NCBI RefSeq assembly: GCF_004104055.1
Contig: NZ_QOVJ01000001.1
Coordinates: forward strand, 1,054,001 to 1,118,000
Length of the DNA stretch: 64,000 nt
Origin: Leeuwenhoekiella aestuarii
GTDB lineage: Bacteria; Bacteroidota; Bacteroidia; Flavobacteriales; Flavobacteriaceae
Direction: 5' to 3'
The notes under the pieces were generated by a model. The model worked only from the letters and a program-made list of their open reading frames with translations, made no database searches and was not told where the DNA came from. Made by a program: the position numbers and the translations under genes. Shown here piece by piece: positions 33,988 to 42,636 of this stretch. Position 1 is the first letter of the stretch; every line of letters starts with the position of its first letter.

Positions 33988-35166
33988 ATGAAGCTATTAA
34001 AAATAGTATTTACAACTGTAATTTTTCCTTTACTATTAACCTCATGCGAACAAAAACACAATTTAACTGCCGAGTTGGATGGTCTGAAAAATGATACCAT
34101 TTTTGTTGAATATGCCACTGTACCCAATTACTTTATAGGTAATAGTCCAAACCGGGATACAATCTATGCTCAAAATGGAAAATTCGTTTATGACATTCCA
34201 AGTAAAGAATCCTATTTTGTTGGCTTTTATCCGAAACAAAGTCAATTTACAAGGCTCAGTGGAGAGCCTTTTAGGGCAAATCAAAATTATATAGTAACCT
34301 TGATAGAGCCCAATGATAATATACAAGTAAGTGGCAAATTGAATGAATATTATGCCTCATATGATGCTAGAGGTTCGGCTTTTAATGAAGAATATAGTGA
34401 GTTGAGAAAAAGCTACATTGAGAAATCATCAAAAGGAGCAGAATTAGAATTAAAAATTGATTCCTTATCTGCAAATAATTCAAGTTCAGAAAAAATAAAC
34501 AAACTTTTCCAAGAAAGAAATAGTTTTAATAGACTTTCAACTAAAGCAGAACTTAACTATATAGAAAATAATCCAAGGAAAAACATTTCAGCATTCTTTC
34601 TAACTAAACAAAATCCAGAAACTTTTGAAAAGTATTATTCAAACTTACCAATAGAAGTGAAAAGTGGAATTTTTAGGGTTGGATTAGATGCTAAAATGGA
34701 AAGAATTAAAAAATCCAAAAAAATTGATGAGGCCAGATCAGAAATAGTCGAAGGAGTATCTGCACCAAACTTTAAACTTTTATCTGTAACAGGCGAAAAG
34801 GTTGAGCTATTTTCTATAAGGGATAAATATATTGTTCTTGATTTTTGGGGTAGTTGGTGTCCACCTTGTATTAAAGGATTTCCTAAAATGAAAGAATACT
34901 ATTCAAGATATAAAAATGATGTTGAATTTATTGGAATAGCCTGTAACGATACCGAGAAGAAATGGAAAGAAACAGTTAATAACTTTGATTTAAAGTGGGT
35001 TCAATTAATTAATAGCGACGCAGTAGTAGAAAAGGACATCTCTGTTAAATATGGTATTAAAAATTATCCAACTAAAATAATATTGAACAAAAAGAAAATA
35101 ATAGTTGGAATCTTTATGGGAGAGAGTGAAGAATTTTATGCCGCATTAAATGACCTGTTACAATGA
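33988..35166 (+). CDS. TlpA/ResA-type thioredoxin lipoprotein with DUF4369
   Basis: 392 residues from the ATG at 33988. The lipobox is LLTSC (Cys17). The N-terminal DUF4369-like domain (20-120) opens HNLTAELDGLKNDTIFVEY. After a helical linker comes the thioredoxin domain, from FKLLSVTGEKVELF, with the redox motif WCPPC near 291 and YGIKNYPTKIIL as the cis-Pro region. Such lipoproteins reduce disulfides in the periplasm or at the cell surface. It is 19 nt after the XRE gene. Confidence 0.87.
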   Translation: MKLLKIVFTTVIFPLLLTSCEQKHNLTAELDGLKNDTIFVEYATVPNYFIGNSPNRDTIYAQNGKFVYDIPSKESYFVGFYPKQSQFTRLSGEPFRANQNYIVTLIEPNDNIQVSGKLNEYYASYDARGSAFNEEYSELRKSYIEKSSKGAELELKIDSLSANNSSSEKINKLFQERNSFNRLSTKAELNYIENNPRKNISAFFLTKQNPETFEKYYSNLPIEVKSGIFRVGLDAKMERIKKSKKIDEARSEIVEGVSAPNFKLLSVTGEKVELFSIRDKYIVLDFWGSWCPPCIKGFPKMKEYYSRYKNDVEFIGIACNDTEKKWKETVNNFDLKWVQLINSDAVVEKDISVKYGIKNYPTKIILNKKKIIVGIFMGESEEFYAALNDLLQ

Positions 35167-35206
35167 AAAAATACAGCTCTGGCTTCTACTATCTAAAGGT
35201 TGCTAA

Positions 35207-36427
35207 TTAACCGATAACCCGTTTCCGTAGTTCTCGCTTTTTTAAATAGCGTAAGGAGAAAAAGACGATAACCGCCAGAGGTAAGGCGATCATCATATAG
35301 CGCAACGCCATATCCAGCGTGGTATTGATGGCTCCGGAGGCTGAGATCGCATAACTCCCCATCGAGGTGATGATGTAGAGCAAACCGCCCATGAGTCCGC
35401 CTGCGATGCCGGCATTCCCCGGAAAGAAGATCATATTCTGCGTAAAATAGTTGGTAAACAAAAAACCCGAGCAGATGTGAATGAGAAAGGCAAACCCAAC
35501 GAGCACCATCAGATGGTCCAGATTAAAACCCAACGTGATAAAAATAGCGATGATCACCAACTGAATAAGGGACACCCGCCCGATCTTTTTATGGAAATCC
35601 ACAGGAGTAAAGCGTTTGCTGAGAATGCCGCCTATCATCCAGGCAAAGCCCAAGATCAAGGTGCAATACCCGATCACGACCGGACTGTATTCAAAATGCT
35701 GTTCTACCACAAAAGGCCCGGCGATGTTGAACACCATCACGACCGAATATGCAAAGCCCAAAATAAGAATCCCTAAGATAAAACCGGGGTTTTTAAGCAT
35801 CGCCAGATACAGCAACGAGGTTTTTCTCAGATTGAATTTCTTGTAGTTGCGTATGGTTTCCCCGCTAAAGATAAACTCACCCACGAGCAAGACGGCTGCA
35901 TAGAGCGCCAGAAAGTAAAAATTAGACTGCCAGCCCAGACTTTCTTCTAAGAAACCGCCCAGAAAAGGCGCGATGATGGGGCCGCACGACCAGACAATAG
36001 TAAAGAAACTCAGGTAGTGTTTACGCGCTTTGTCATCATAGAGATCTACAAAATAGGCGCGTTTAGCCACCACAATAAAGGCTGTAGCGATTCCCTGTAC
36101 GATACGCAGCAAACTGATCACCAAAACTTCTGAAGTAAACGTTACCGCCAGACTGCTGAGCAGCAAGACCACCAAAGAGATTAACATGGGTTTACGCCGC
36201 CCTACGCTATCGGCAACAGGACCTACAAAGAGTTGAGAAAATCCGTAACTGAGAAAAAAACAGGTAAGCGTAAGCTGTATGCTTTGTTCAGAAACGTTGA
36301 GGTTGCGCGCCATCGACGGAAAGGACGGCAGGTAAATATCAGTCATAAACCCTGACAGGGGAATGGACATAAAGGTGAGTATCGTCGCTATTTTTTTGCG
36401 CTGGAGTGAAGCGTCGCGTAAATGCAT
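35207..36427 (-). CDS. MFS multidrug transporter (Bcr/CflA-like)
   Basis: 406 residues from the ATG at 36427; a TTG at 36445 is less likely. Twelve membrane segments are predicted. The DHA1 signature is seen in TM1 (SGFMTDIYLPSFPSMARNL) and in loop 2-3 (LFVGPVADSVGRRKPML, the GxxxDRxGRRxx-type motif A). TM5 contains the antiporter motif C-like stretch WSCGPIIAPFLGGFL. It would export drugs or small molecules by proton antiport. It is monocistronic and transcribed leftwards. Confidence 0.9.
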   Translation of the reverse strand: MHLRDASLQRKKIATILTFMSIPLSGFMTDIYLPSFPSMARNLNVSEQSIQLTLTCFFLSYGFSQLFVGPVADSVGRRKPMLISLVVLLLSSLAVTFTSEVLVISLLRIVQGIATAFIVVAKRAYFVDLYDDKARKHYLSFFTIVWSCGPIIAPFLGGFLEESLGWQSNFYFLALYAAVLLVGEFIFSGETIRNYKKFNLRKTSLLYLAMLKNPGFILGILILGFAYSVVMVFNIAGPFVVEQHFEYSPVVIGYCTLILGFAWMIGGILSKRFTPVDFHKKIGRVSLIQLVIIAIFITLGFNLDHLMVLVGFAFLIHICSGFLFTNYFTQNMIFFPGNAGIAGGLMGGLLYIITSMGSYAISASGAINTTLDMALRYMMIALPLAVIVFFSLRYLKKRELRKRVIG

Positions 36428-36580
36428 AGGGGAGGGTATTGACAATTAGGGGTGCAAAACTACTACATAAAAAAAGAAGAATAGGTGGATGGCTCCGCAA
36501 GCTTTGTATTCTTTAGTCCAAGCGGCTTGCATAGTGTTGGCGCTCAGCGCCCGGCTTGCTTGTGGATTTTACCACGAGCC

Positions 36581-36613
36581 AAAAAGCCCTTTCATTGCTG
36601 AAAGGGCTTTTTT
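36581..36613 (-). terminator. Bidirectional-type terminator after msrA
   Basis: AAAGCCCTTTCA and TGAAAGGGCTTT form a 12-bp stem over a TTGC loop, with A/T runs on both sides. It lies about 20 nt beyond the msrA stop, so it ends the leftward msrA transcript. A close relative is at 41309-41338. Confidence 0.85.
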
Positions 36614-36632
36614 CCTTCTTCATAGTTCAGCC

Positions 36633-37373
36633 TTAATGGCTGTTTGTTTTTAAAAGTTCCGGGAACTTTTCTTTAAATCGGTTGATTCTCGGTATCGAAA
36701 CCTTTTGGATGTATGGGTTTTCGGGGTGTTGTACCTCGTAGTTCTGGTGATAGCCTTCTGCTTCCCAGAATTTTTCAAAAGGTTTTACCTCCGCAGCAAC
36801 CGGTTCGCTCAGTTTTTGAGCTAAAGCTGCTTTCTTTTCTTCTATAATGTTCTTTTCAGCATCATTCTGATAAAAGATAATAGAGCGGTATTGCGATCCG
36901 TGATCAGGCCCCTGACCGTTCACTTGTGTGGGGTTTTGCGAACCAAAGTACACATCCACCAGCTGACTGAAGCTGATGACTTCAGGATCGTAAATTACTT
37001 TTACCGCTTCGGCGTGACCCGTTTTACCGGTGTTGCTGTCTTCGTAAGTCGGGTTTTTGGTATGACCCCCGGCATATCCTGAGATCGCTTCATCAACCCC
37101 TTTTACGCTTTCATAAACCGCTTCTACACACCAGAAACATCCGCTGGCAAAATAAGCCGTAGCCCGATCCTGATTTTGGGTAGCTTCAGCATCGCGTTGC
37201 TCAGGCTCCGCCATGGCTTCTGATGCAGTGCCGTCTGTATTCAAGGCCAGTTCAGGGGTGGTTGCTACCGCTGCGCTGTCTGTATGTTTAGGAGCATTAT
37301 CACAGCTCGTAAAGAATAAGCTCAAGGCTATCATTCCCGCTAGTAATGCTGATAAGATGATTCTATTTTTCAT
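36633..37373 (-). CDS. msrA: Peptide methionine sulfoxide reductase MsrA, lipoprotein form
   Basis: A 246-residue protein. A lipoprotein signal ending FFTSC and an acidic linker (to about 70) precede the MsrA domain. The active site is ASGCFWCVEAVYE, with the catalytic Cys in GCFW. YAGGHTKNPTYEDSNTGKTG, GHAEAVKVIYDP and DHGSQYRSIIFY are conserved. It reduces Met-S-sulfoxide in periplasmic or surface proteins. Lone gene with a terminator. The 130 nt upstream show no clear regulator site, then the repeat cluster starts. Confidence 0.93.
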   Translation of the reverse strand: MKNRIILSALLAGMIALSLFFTSCDNAPKHTDSAAVATTPELALNTDGTASEAMAEPEQRDAEATQNQDRATAYFASGCFWCVEAVYESVKGVDEAISGYAGGHTKNPTYEDSNTGKTGHAEAVKVIYDPEVISFSQLVDVYFGSQNPTQVNGQGPDHGSQYRSIIFYQNDAEKNIIEEKKAALAQKLSEPVAAEVKPFEKFWEAEGYHQNYEVQHPENPYIQKVSIPRINRFKEKFPELLKTNSH

Positions 37374-37556
37374 AGCACGTTTTACCTATAAACGCAATTC
37401 CTCTTGCGTTGGTTTTATAGACGCAAAGTTGCAGCTAAACTTTCTTAAGACCATGCTAATTTTTTCTGCTTTTTGATAAACTATTGATAAAGTACATGAA
37501 GAGGCTTTTTCTTTTTTGAATCCGAAGGATTTAGTTTCCTTTTGGTCCGTATAACG

Positions 37557-37609
37557 ACAGCATCCCGTTAAGAATTCCTGAAGCCTTGGAAGGAATTTAG
37601 GAATGCTGT
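37557..37609. repeat. Double-hairpin module of the repeat family
   Basis: The outer stem ACAGCAT (37557-37563)/ATGCTGT (37603-37609) encloses the inner AATTCCT (37573-37579)/AGGAATT (37591-37597). The copy at 39744-39790 has different arms that still pair. Confidence 0.65.
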
Positions 37610-37644
37610 TGAGGTTCTTACTAAAGATTCAAAAATCAGTTTGG

Positions 37645-37872
37645 TACTGGTGTTCTATTAGACTTGAGACGGTAGAAGATAGCTACAAGAATAAAAATAT
37701 ACCTATCCAGAAGGCGTCATTTCTTTTCTGCATCCGACGACCGCAGGGAGAGGAATGCATTACTTGAGGTTAAGTATAAAAGCTCAAACGACGAAGGAGT
37801 TTCTCAAGCAAATCGACGACAGGAGATTCACGAGCTCCCGTAAACTAACAATCACGCGAGTAAAGAAAATGA
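37645..37872 (+). repeat. 228-nt direct repeat, copy 1
   Basis: TACTGGTGTTCTATTAGACT through ACGCGAGTAAAGAAAATGA. It is almost identical to 38133-38360, with an exact offset of 488 nt. It includes the CTCCCGTAA ... ACGCGAG segment, a form of which is also at about 25018-25045. No gene is seen. Confidence 0.8.
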
Positions 37873-37964
37873 ATGAAACATGGTAAAGAAGTAAGCACTA
37901 CTCAAATCTCTGATAGGAGATCAAACAACACCTCATTAGAAATCTAACTTCTAAGCGTGTTTCT

Positions 37965-38130
37965 GTTCTTTTGTCTTGATACAAAAGAACCAAAAGATCA
38001 AGGCTTACATGAGGTTCTCTAAATTTTATGTTCCCTCCGCTGCATGCGCTTAACTCGGCCGTTGGCCTCAAACAGAAGCGCCTGCTACGCTACACTCCCT
38101 GCAAATTTGACGAGAACCTCCTGATAGGCC
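37965..38130 (-). repeat. Giant-hairpin repeat unit, class I
   Basis: The unit is 38001-38130: AGGCTTACATGAGGTTCTCT to GAGAACCTCCTGATAGGCC, with GAGGTTCTC/GAGAACCTC pairing perfectly and an inner GCGCTT/AAGCGC stem under a GGCC-GTT-GGCC tip. The second hairpin at 37965-37990 is GTTCTTTTG-TCTTGATA-CAAAAGAAC. The unit sits between the two 228-nt direct repeats. Confidence 0.8.
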
Positions 38131-38132
38131 GT

Positions 38133-38360
38133 TACTGGCGTTCTATTAGACTTGAGACGGTAGAAGATAGCTACAAGAATAAAAATATACCTATCCAAAA
38201 GGCGTCATTTCTTTTCTGCATCCGACGACCGCAGGGAGAGGAATGCATTACTTGAGGTTAAGTATAAAAGCTCAAACGACGAAGGAGTTTCTCAAGCAAA
38301 TCGACGACAGGAGATTCACGAGCTCCCGTAAACTAACAATCACGCGAGTAAAGAAAATGA
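38133..38360 (+). repeat. 228-nt direct repeat, copy 2
   Basis: Second copy of 37645-37872. The near identity shows a recent duplication of a 488-nt period that includes a class I hairpin unit. The boundary motif (ATCTCTGATAGGAGAT ... CACCTCATTAGAA) follows both copies. Confidence 0.8.
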
Positions 38361-38450
38361 ACAGAACATGATTAGAACTAGGCATTACTCAAATCTCTGA
38401 TAGGAGATCAAACAACACCTCATTAGAAGTAAATAATATGAAAACCAAAA

Positions 38451-39209
38451 CTACTTTGCATAAAACCCATCAGGTTTGGCATCTTTGCTCAGAGTCGCAT
38501 GCTCAAATAAAACGGTGTTCCGCGGTTGGGTAACAGCGCCGTTTTCGGTAGCATACCAACTGATGCTTTTGGGCAATAGCATGCCGTTAACCGGGGTCCA
38601 TGCTGCATAAGAAATATAACTGATGCGGTCTGATTTTTTGGCAGCGCCAAAAGTAGCCGTATAGCCCAACCAACGCATCTGGTAGGTTTTGGAGTCGTAG
38701 TATAAATAATACTCGTCATTAGCAGAAGAACCAATGTTGGCTTCAAAACTTATTTTAATACCGGGATAGCTGGTGTCTGCTACCTGAAGGGCTTCAGTCT
38801 CTTCATAAATAATGCCCGGATCTGCCAGTACAAAAGGCATCGCATAAAAGTAGAACATCAGGTTGTGGTAAAACTCCGGATTGCCGGTATACGTAGAATC
38901 CGGATCGGAAAGCCAGACTTCCTGACCGTCATAACCCAACGTTGCCGTGCCGATCTCCAACCGGTCTTTTCGGGTATGCAGGTCGATGGTGTGTGTTTCT
39001 TTTTGGTCCTCTCCTTTAACAAGCGTATAGCTCAAGGTTTGAAAACTATTCCAGTTTTTCAAGGAGCCGTGGGCATCCAGCACTTGAGCAAAGTTATCGG
39101 GATAAACGGTTGCGGTTTCTGTTTCCTCAGGAACAGCGGCTGTCTTCTTCGTTTTAGAATTGCAGGAAACGATACCGATAAACAGCGCTAGAAGAATAAT
39201 TTTTTTCAT
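38451..39209 (-). CDS. DUF6503-like lipoprotein, 252 aa
   Basis: Started at the ATG at 39209 (MKKIILLALFIGIVSC); a longer frame to 39254 adds residues before the signal. The lipobox is GIVSC. The body has VLDAHGSLKNWNSFQTLSY, then beta strands including FEANIGSSANDEYYLYYD and WYATENGAVTQPRNTVLF, a LolA/LppX-like half-barrel pattern seen in DUF6503 proteins. The function is unknown; a lipid or cofactor carrier role is possible by fold. It is surrounded by repeat clusters on both sides. Confidence 0.68.
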   Translation of the reverse strand: MKKIILLALFIGIVSCNSKTKKTAAVPEETETATVYPDNFAQVLDAHGSLKNWNSFQTLSYTLVKGEDQKETHTIDLHTRKDRLEIGTATLGYDGQEVWLSDPDSTYTGNPEFYHNLMFYFYAMPFVLADPGIIYEETEALQVADTSYPGIKISFEANIGSSANDEYYLYYDSKTYQMRWLGYTATFGAAKKSDRISYISYAAWTPVNGMLLPKSISWYATENGAVTQPRNTVLFEHATLSKDAKPDGFYAK

Positions 39210-39383
39210 AAGAAACGATGGGTTGTAAGTGGTTTTAGTCTGTAGGAGCAGCAAATGCTTACAGGAGGAGGTAGTATTGAGATATTAGACTTGAGATGAT
39301 AGAACTAGGCATTACTCAAATCTCTGATAGGAGATCAATCAACACCTCATTAGAAATCTAACTTCTAAGCGTGTTTCTGTTCT

Positions 39384-39575
39384 TTTGTCTTGATACGGCA
39401 AAGCATGTCTTTGAGCGAGTTGGTGCGGCTGGAAACCAAAAGATCAAGGCTTACATGAGGTTCTCTAAATTTTATGTTCCTCCGCTGCATGCGCTTAACT
39501 CGGCCGTTGGCCTCAAACAGAACCGCCTGCTACGCTACGCTTCCTGCAAATTTGACGAGAACCTCCTGATAGGCC
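39384..39575 (-). repeat. Giant-hairpin repeat unit, class I, carrying the 41-nt insert
   Basis: Unit 39447-39575 (AGGCTTACATGAGGTTCTCT to ACCTCCTGATAGGCC). One arm of the second hairpin is replaced by the 41-nt block at 39397-39437, identical to that at 24481-24521. Confidence 0.77.
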
Positions 39576-39743
39576 AGTACTGACGTTCTATTAGACTTGA
39601 GACGGTAGAAGATAGCTACAAGAATAAAACCATACCTATTCATACCCGAAGAGTTAAACGAATGATTATTTTCAATTAAAGAAAACTACGTTAATGGACT
39701 ATAAATACTATTCTTTAGCCCTCTTTTCTTCAGTATAGCAAGA

Positions 39744-39818
39744 AGTCCCCGTTAAGAATTTTCGAAGCCTTGGAGAAAATTTAGGGGACTACTTGTGGTT
39801 TTGCCCCTTAGGGCAAAA
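39744..39818. repeat. Double-hairpin module plus short stem
   Basis: The outer stem AGTCCCC (39744-39750)/GGGGACT (39784-39790) encloses AATTTT (39757-39762)/AAAATT (39776-39781). Then TTTTGCCC (39799-39806)/GGGCAAAA (39811-39818) follows. All three differ in sequence from their counterparts at 37557-37609 and 9877-9896, yet still pair. Confidence 0.65.
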
Positions 39819-39846
39819 ATACCTAAGAAAAGGCTCTTTTCTTTTG

Positions 39847-39880
39847 GTTCGTTTTCTTTGGAGAAGCAAAGAAAATGAAC
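39847..39880. repeat. Repeat-family second hairpin
   Basis: GTTCGTTTTCTTTG ... CAAAGAAAATGAAC, the reverse-oriented counterpart of 9814-9847 and 46946-46979. Confidence 0.65.
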
Positions 39881-39969
39881 AGAACATGATTAGAAGTAAG
39901 TCTTACTCAAGTCTCCGTTAGGAGAACAATCAACACCTCATTAGAAATCTAACTTCTAAGCGTGTTTCT

Positions 39970-40135
39970 GTTCTTTTGCCTTGATGCCAAAGAACCAAAA
40001 GATCAAGGCTTACATGAGCTTCTCTAAATTTATTGCTCACTCCGCTGCATGCGCTTAACTCGGCCACGGGCCTCAAACAGAACCGCCTGCTACGCTACGC
40101 TTCCTGCAAATTTGACGAGAACCTCCTGATAGGCC
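39970..40135 (-). repeat. Giant-hairpin repeat unit, class I
   Basis: Unit 40006-40135 (AGGCTTACATGAGCTTCTCT to GAGAACCTCCTGATAGGCC). The second hairpin at 39970-39995 reads GTTCTTTTGCC-TTGAT-GCCAAAGAAC: compared with 37965-37990 both arms have gained a G-C pair. Confidence 0.77.
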
Positions 40136-40200
40136 GGTACTGGCGTTCTGTTAAACTTGAGATGATAGAAGAAAGCTAAAAGAATAAAGAGAATACCTGT

Positions 40201-40515
40201 TCATACCGAAGGGTTCAATTTCCTTTTGGTCTGTATAGCAAGAGTATACCGTTAAGAATTCCTGAAGCTATTCTGGACCGAGGGAATTTCGATCTTGTAT
40301 AAACCTTTGGCTATGAGAATTTTCAATAGAATGATAGAACGGCCTACTTTTTAGATCTGTAGTAAAACAAGCGGGCGCCGCAGCGATGGGCAGTGGAGGA
40401 TAGCCTAGCGCAGCGGTTTGTTATCCGCAGGCAAAGGCGTTTGCGTAGTTTTCAAAGATGTAAAAATAAGCCTAGATTTTTTTGGTTCGTTTTTTCATCG
40501 ATGGAAAAAATGAAC
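40201..40515 (+). repeat. Giant-hairpin repeat unit, class II, with 5' module
   Basis: Third near copy of the 19019-19333 element. The hairpin is 40341-40473 and the second hairpin 40485-40515. It points against the flanking minus-strand genes. Boundary motifs follow to about 40600; the remaining 40 nt to the TlpA gene show nothing. Confidence 0.78.
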
Positions 40516-40639
40516 AAACATAATTAGAACTAGGAATTACTCAAATCTCTGATAGGAGATCAATCAACACCTCATTAGAACTAGGCATTCCTCAATTCGA
40601 AAGAACATCAACGTAAATCACACCAAAACATCAAACCCC

Positions 40640-41260
40640 TTACTGCAACTCCTCTAAATAGTCCCTAAACTCCTTGGTATCATAATCGGCCATACCCAGA
40701 TGGGTGAGGGCGAGTTTTCCTTCAGCATTGATCACAAGAGTTGTGGGCAGGCTGCCGGTGTTGTACATCTCGGGCAGGTCGTAGGCAATGCGGTAAATGG
40801 GAAAGTCAAAGCCTTTTTTAGCTTTAAAAGCCTTAGCTTTTTCAAAATCGGTATCAAAAGAGACCAGTACAAAGTTCACCTCGTCCTTTTTATCGGCATA
40901 CAGATTCGCAATACCTGGCATTTCAGCGATACAAGGCGGACACCACGTTGCCCAGAAGTTGATGAAATACGGCTTATGCGGCATTGCATCCAGAGAAACC
41001 AGTTGGCCCTCTTCATCAAAAAACTGCACATCCAGATCAGCGGGATCTCCCGGTTCAACGGCGGTACTGTTTGCACCTTTTACCCGGGTTTTTCCTTCGG
41101 TATCAGGTACTTCCTTAAGTTTAGGGTTCATAATCCCTGTTTTAAGAATGCCGCGTTGCACGGTTGCCATGATAGGTTTGTGTAAGCCTGTGGAATAAAC
41201 CACAACCAGAACAGCGAAGAGGATTCCGTATTTGAGTAAGCGTTTTTGACGGGTATGCAT
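40640..41260 (-). CDS. TlpA family membrane-anchored thioredoxin
   Basis: 206 residues from the ATG at 41260; the frame extends to 41323 but the added sequence is not signal-like. One N-terminal membrane segment (about 9-26) anchors a periplasmic thioredoxin domain. The redox motif is FWATWCPPCIAEMPG, and SLPTTLVIN holds the cis-Pro. It is a disulfide reductase probably serving cytochrome c or copper-site assembly, by analogy to ResA/TlpA. Monocistronic, preceded by the terminator of the epimerase operon. Confidence 0.88.
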   Translation of the reverse strand: MHTRQKRLLKYGILFAVLVVVYSTGLHKPIMATVQRGILKTGIMNPKLKEVPDTEGKTRVKGANSTAVEPGDPADLDVQFFDEEGQLVSLDAMPHKPYFINFWATWCPPCIAEMPGIANLYADKKDEVNFVLVSFDTDFEKAKAFKAKKGFDFPIYRIAYDLPEMYNTGSLPTTLVINAEGKLALTHLGMADYDTKEFRDYLEELQ

Positions 41261-41308
41261 AGCGCAAAAGTAGCGACTTTGAAGCGCTTTAAAGGTAACA
41301 TAAGTAAC

Positions 41309-41338
41309 AAAAAACCCTTTCATTGCTGAAAGGGCTCT
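41309..41338 (-). terminator. Terminator of the GH43/GH-A/epimerase operon
   Basis: CCCTTTCA (41315-41322) and TGAAAGGG (41327-41334) with a TTGC loop; on the minus strand the stem runs into TTTTTTG. It lies about 117 nt past the epimerase stop. Confidence 0.8.
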
Positions 41339-41454
41339 TGATTGTAGATAAGCTGTTTCTGGTGAATTTTTGAAACTTAGTGAAGGATTAAAATTTCAAA
41401 AAAGACTTATCTACCTCAACACACACGAATAATTACGGTCACACCACAGGGTGT

Positions 41455-42636
41455 TTAGTTTGTTACCGAGAATTTATAGATCGAAACGGTCTCGTATTTT
41501 TCATCAGGATTCAGCACAATGCTGGGAAAATCAGGTTGGTTAGGTGCATCAGGAAAATGCTGGGTTTCCAGAGCAAATGCGGTTCTAAAATCATCAGTAG
41601 CACCAGACTTAAAGGTATTCTTACCTTCCATAAAGTTCCCGCTATAAAACTGTAAACCGGGTTCTTTGGTGCGGACTTCCATTGTGATTCCACTTGCATC
41701 TCCGGTGATCACAGCCGCTTTATGCAGGTCTTCAGAATCGGTTTCATTCAATACATAATTGTGATCATAACCTTTACCAAAAGTCAGTTGCTCATTAGGC
41801 GTTTCAATACGCTCGCCAATAGTATGCGGAGTCGTAAAATCAAACGGTGTGCCTGCTACCGAATCCAGTTTTCCAGTAGGGATCAATCCGGCATCAACAG
41901 GGGTATACTGTCCGGCATCAATCATCAGGTTATGATCAAGAATGCTTCCGCTGCCCTCCCCATTGAGGTTAAAAAAAGCATGATTCGTAAGATTTACCAG
42001 TGTTTTTTGATCGGTTGTAGCCTCATATTCCATCAGGAGTTCGCGGTCTGTGGTCACGCTATAGGTGACCGTTACCGCTACATTACCGGGAAATCCCATT
42101 TCCATATCGGGAGAGCGGTAGTTGAGGATCAAGGTTTGCGCGTCTGGCTGGCGTGCATCCCATACTTTGTATTGAAATCCCTGATCTCCCCCGTGTAGTG
42201 CGTTATCGCCATTATTGGTAGGTACCTGGTAGTCTTTTCCGTCAAGACGGAATGCTCCATTAGCGATGCGGTTACCCACACGCCCGATGGTAGCTCCAAA
42301 GTAGGGTTCGGTGGCATTTGCAAAGTCCTGTACACTGCCCATACCCACGACTACATCGGTCATCTTTCCATTTTTATCAGGAACCCAAAGACCCACGATG
42401 CGTCCGCCATAATTGGTAAACGCCACCTCAATATGCTCATTCTTGATCCAGTAAAGAGCTGTCTTTTTACCGGCTATACTGCTCTTAAAAGCCTGCTCGT
42501 TAAGGGTCATTTCTTGTGGGGGTTGGTGTTCGTTTTGCTGTGCTGTAGTTTCTTTACAAGAAGAAAAGCTTATGCCTAAAACAAGAAATAGGCATAAGCG
42601 GGTGCACAAATTAGCGGTTAGGTTAATGTGCATCAT
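41455..42636 (-). CDS. Aldose 1-epimerase (galactose mutarotase), lipoprotein
   Basis: A 393-residue protein. The lipoprotein signal ends GISFSSC (Cys27). Mutarotase motifs: FTNYGGRIVGLWVPDKNG, then HGGDQGFQYKVWDAR (catalytic-side His), VNLTNHAFFNLNGEGSGSIL (second His) and FALETQHFPDAPNQPDFPS (catalytic Glu). The secreted form interconverts sugar anomers released by outer enzymes. It overlaps the GH-A gene by 14 nt, so it ends a three-gene operon with GH43 and GH-A enzymes, which fits arabinose, xylose or galactose release. Confidence 0.92.
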   Translation of the reverse strand: MMHINLTANLCTRLCLFLVLGISFSSCKETTAQQNEHQPPQEMTLNEQAFKSSIAGKKTALYWIKNEHIEVAFTNYGGRIVGLWVPDKNGKMTDVVVGMGSVQDFANATEPYFGATIGRVGNRIANGAFRLDGKDYQVPTNNGDNALHGGDQGFQYKVWDARQPDAQTLILNYRSPDMEMGFPGNVAVTVTYSVTTDRELLMEYEATTDQKTLVNLTNHAFFNLNGEGSGSILDHNLMIDAGQYTPVDAGLIPTGKLDSVAGTPFDFTTPHTIGERIETPNEQLTFGKGYDHNYVLNETDSEDLHKAAVITGDASGITMEVRTKEPGLQFYSGNFMEGKNTFKSGATDDFRTAFALETQHFPDAPNQPDFPSIVLNPDEKYETVSIYKFSVTN

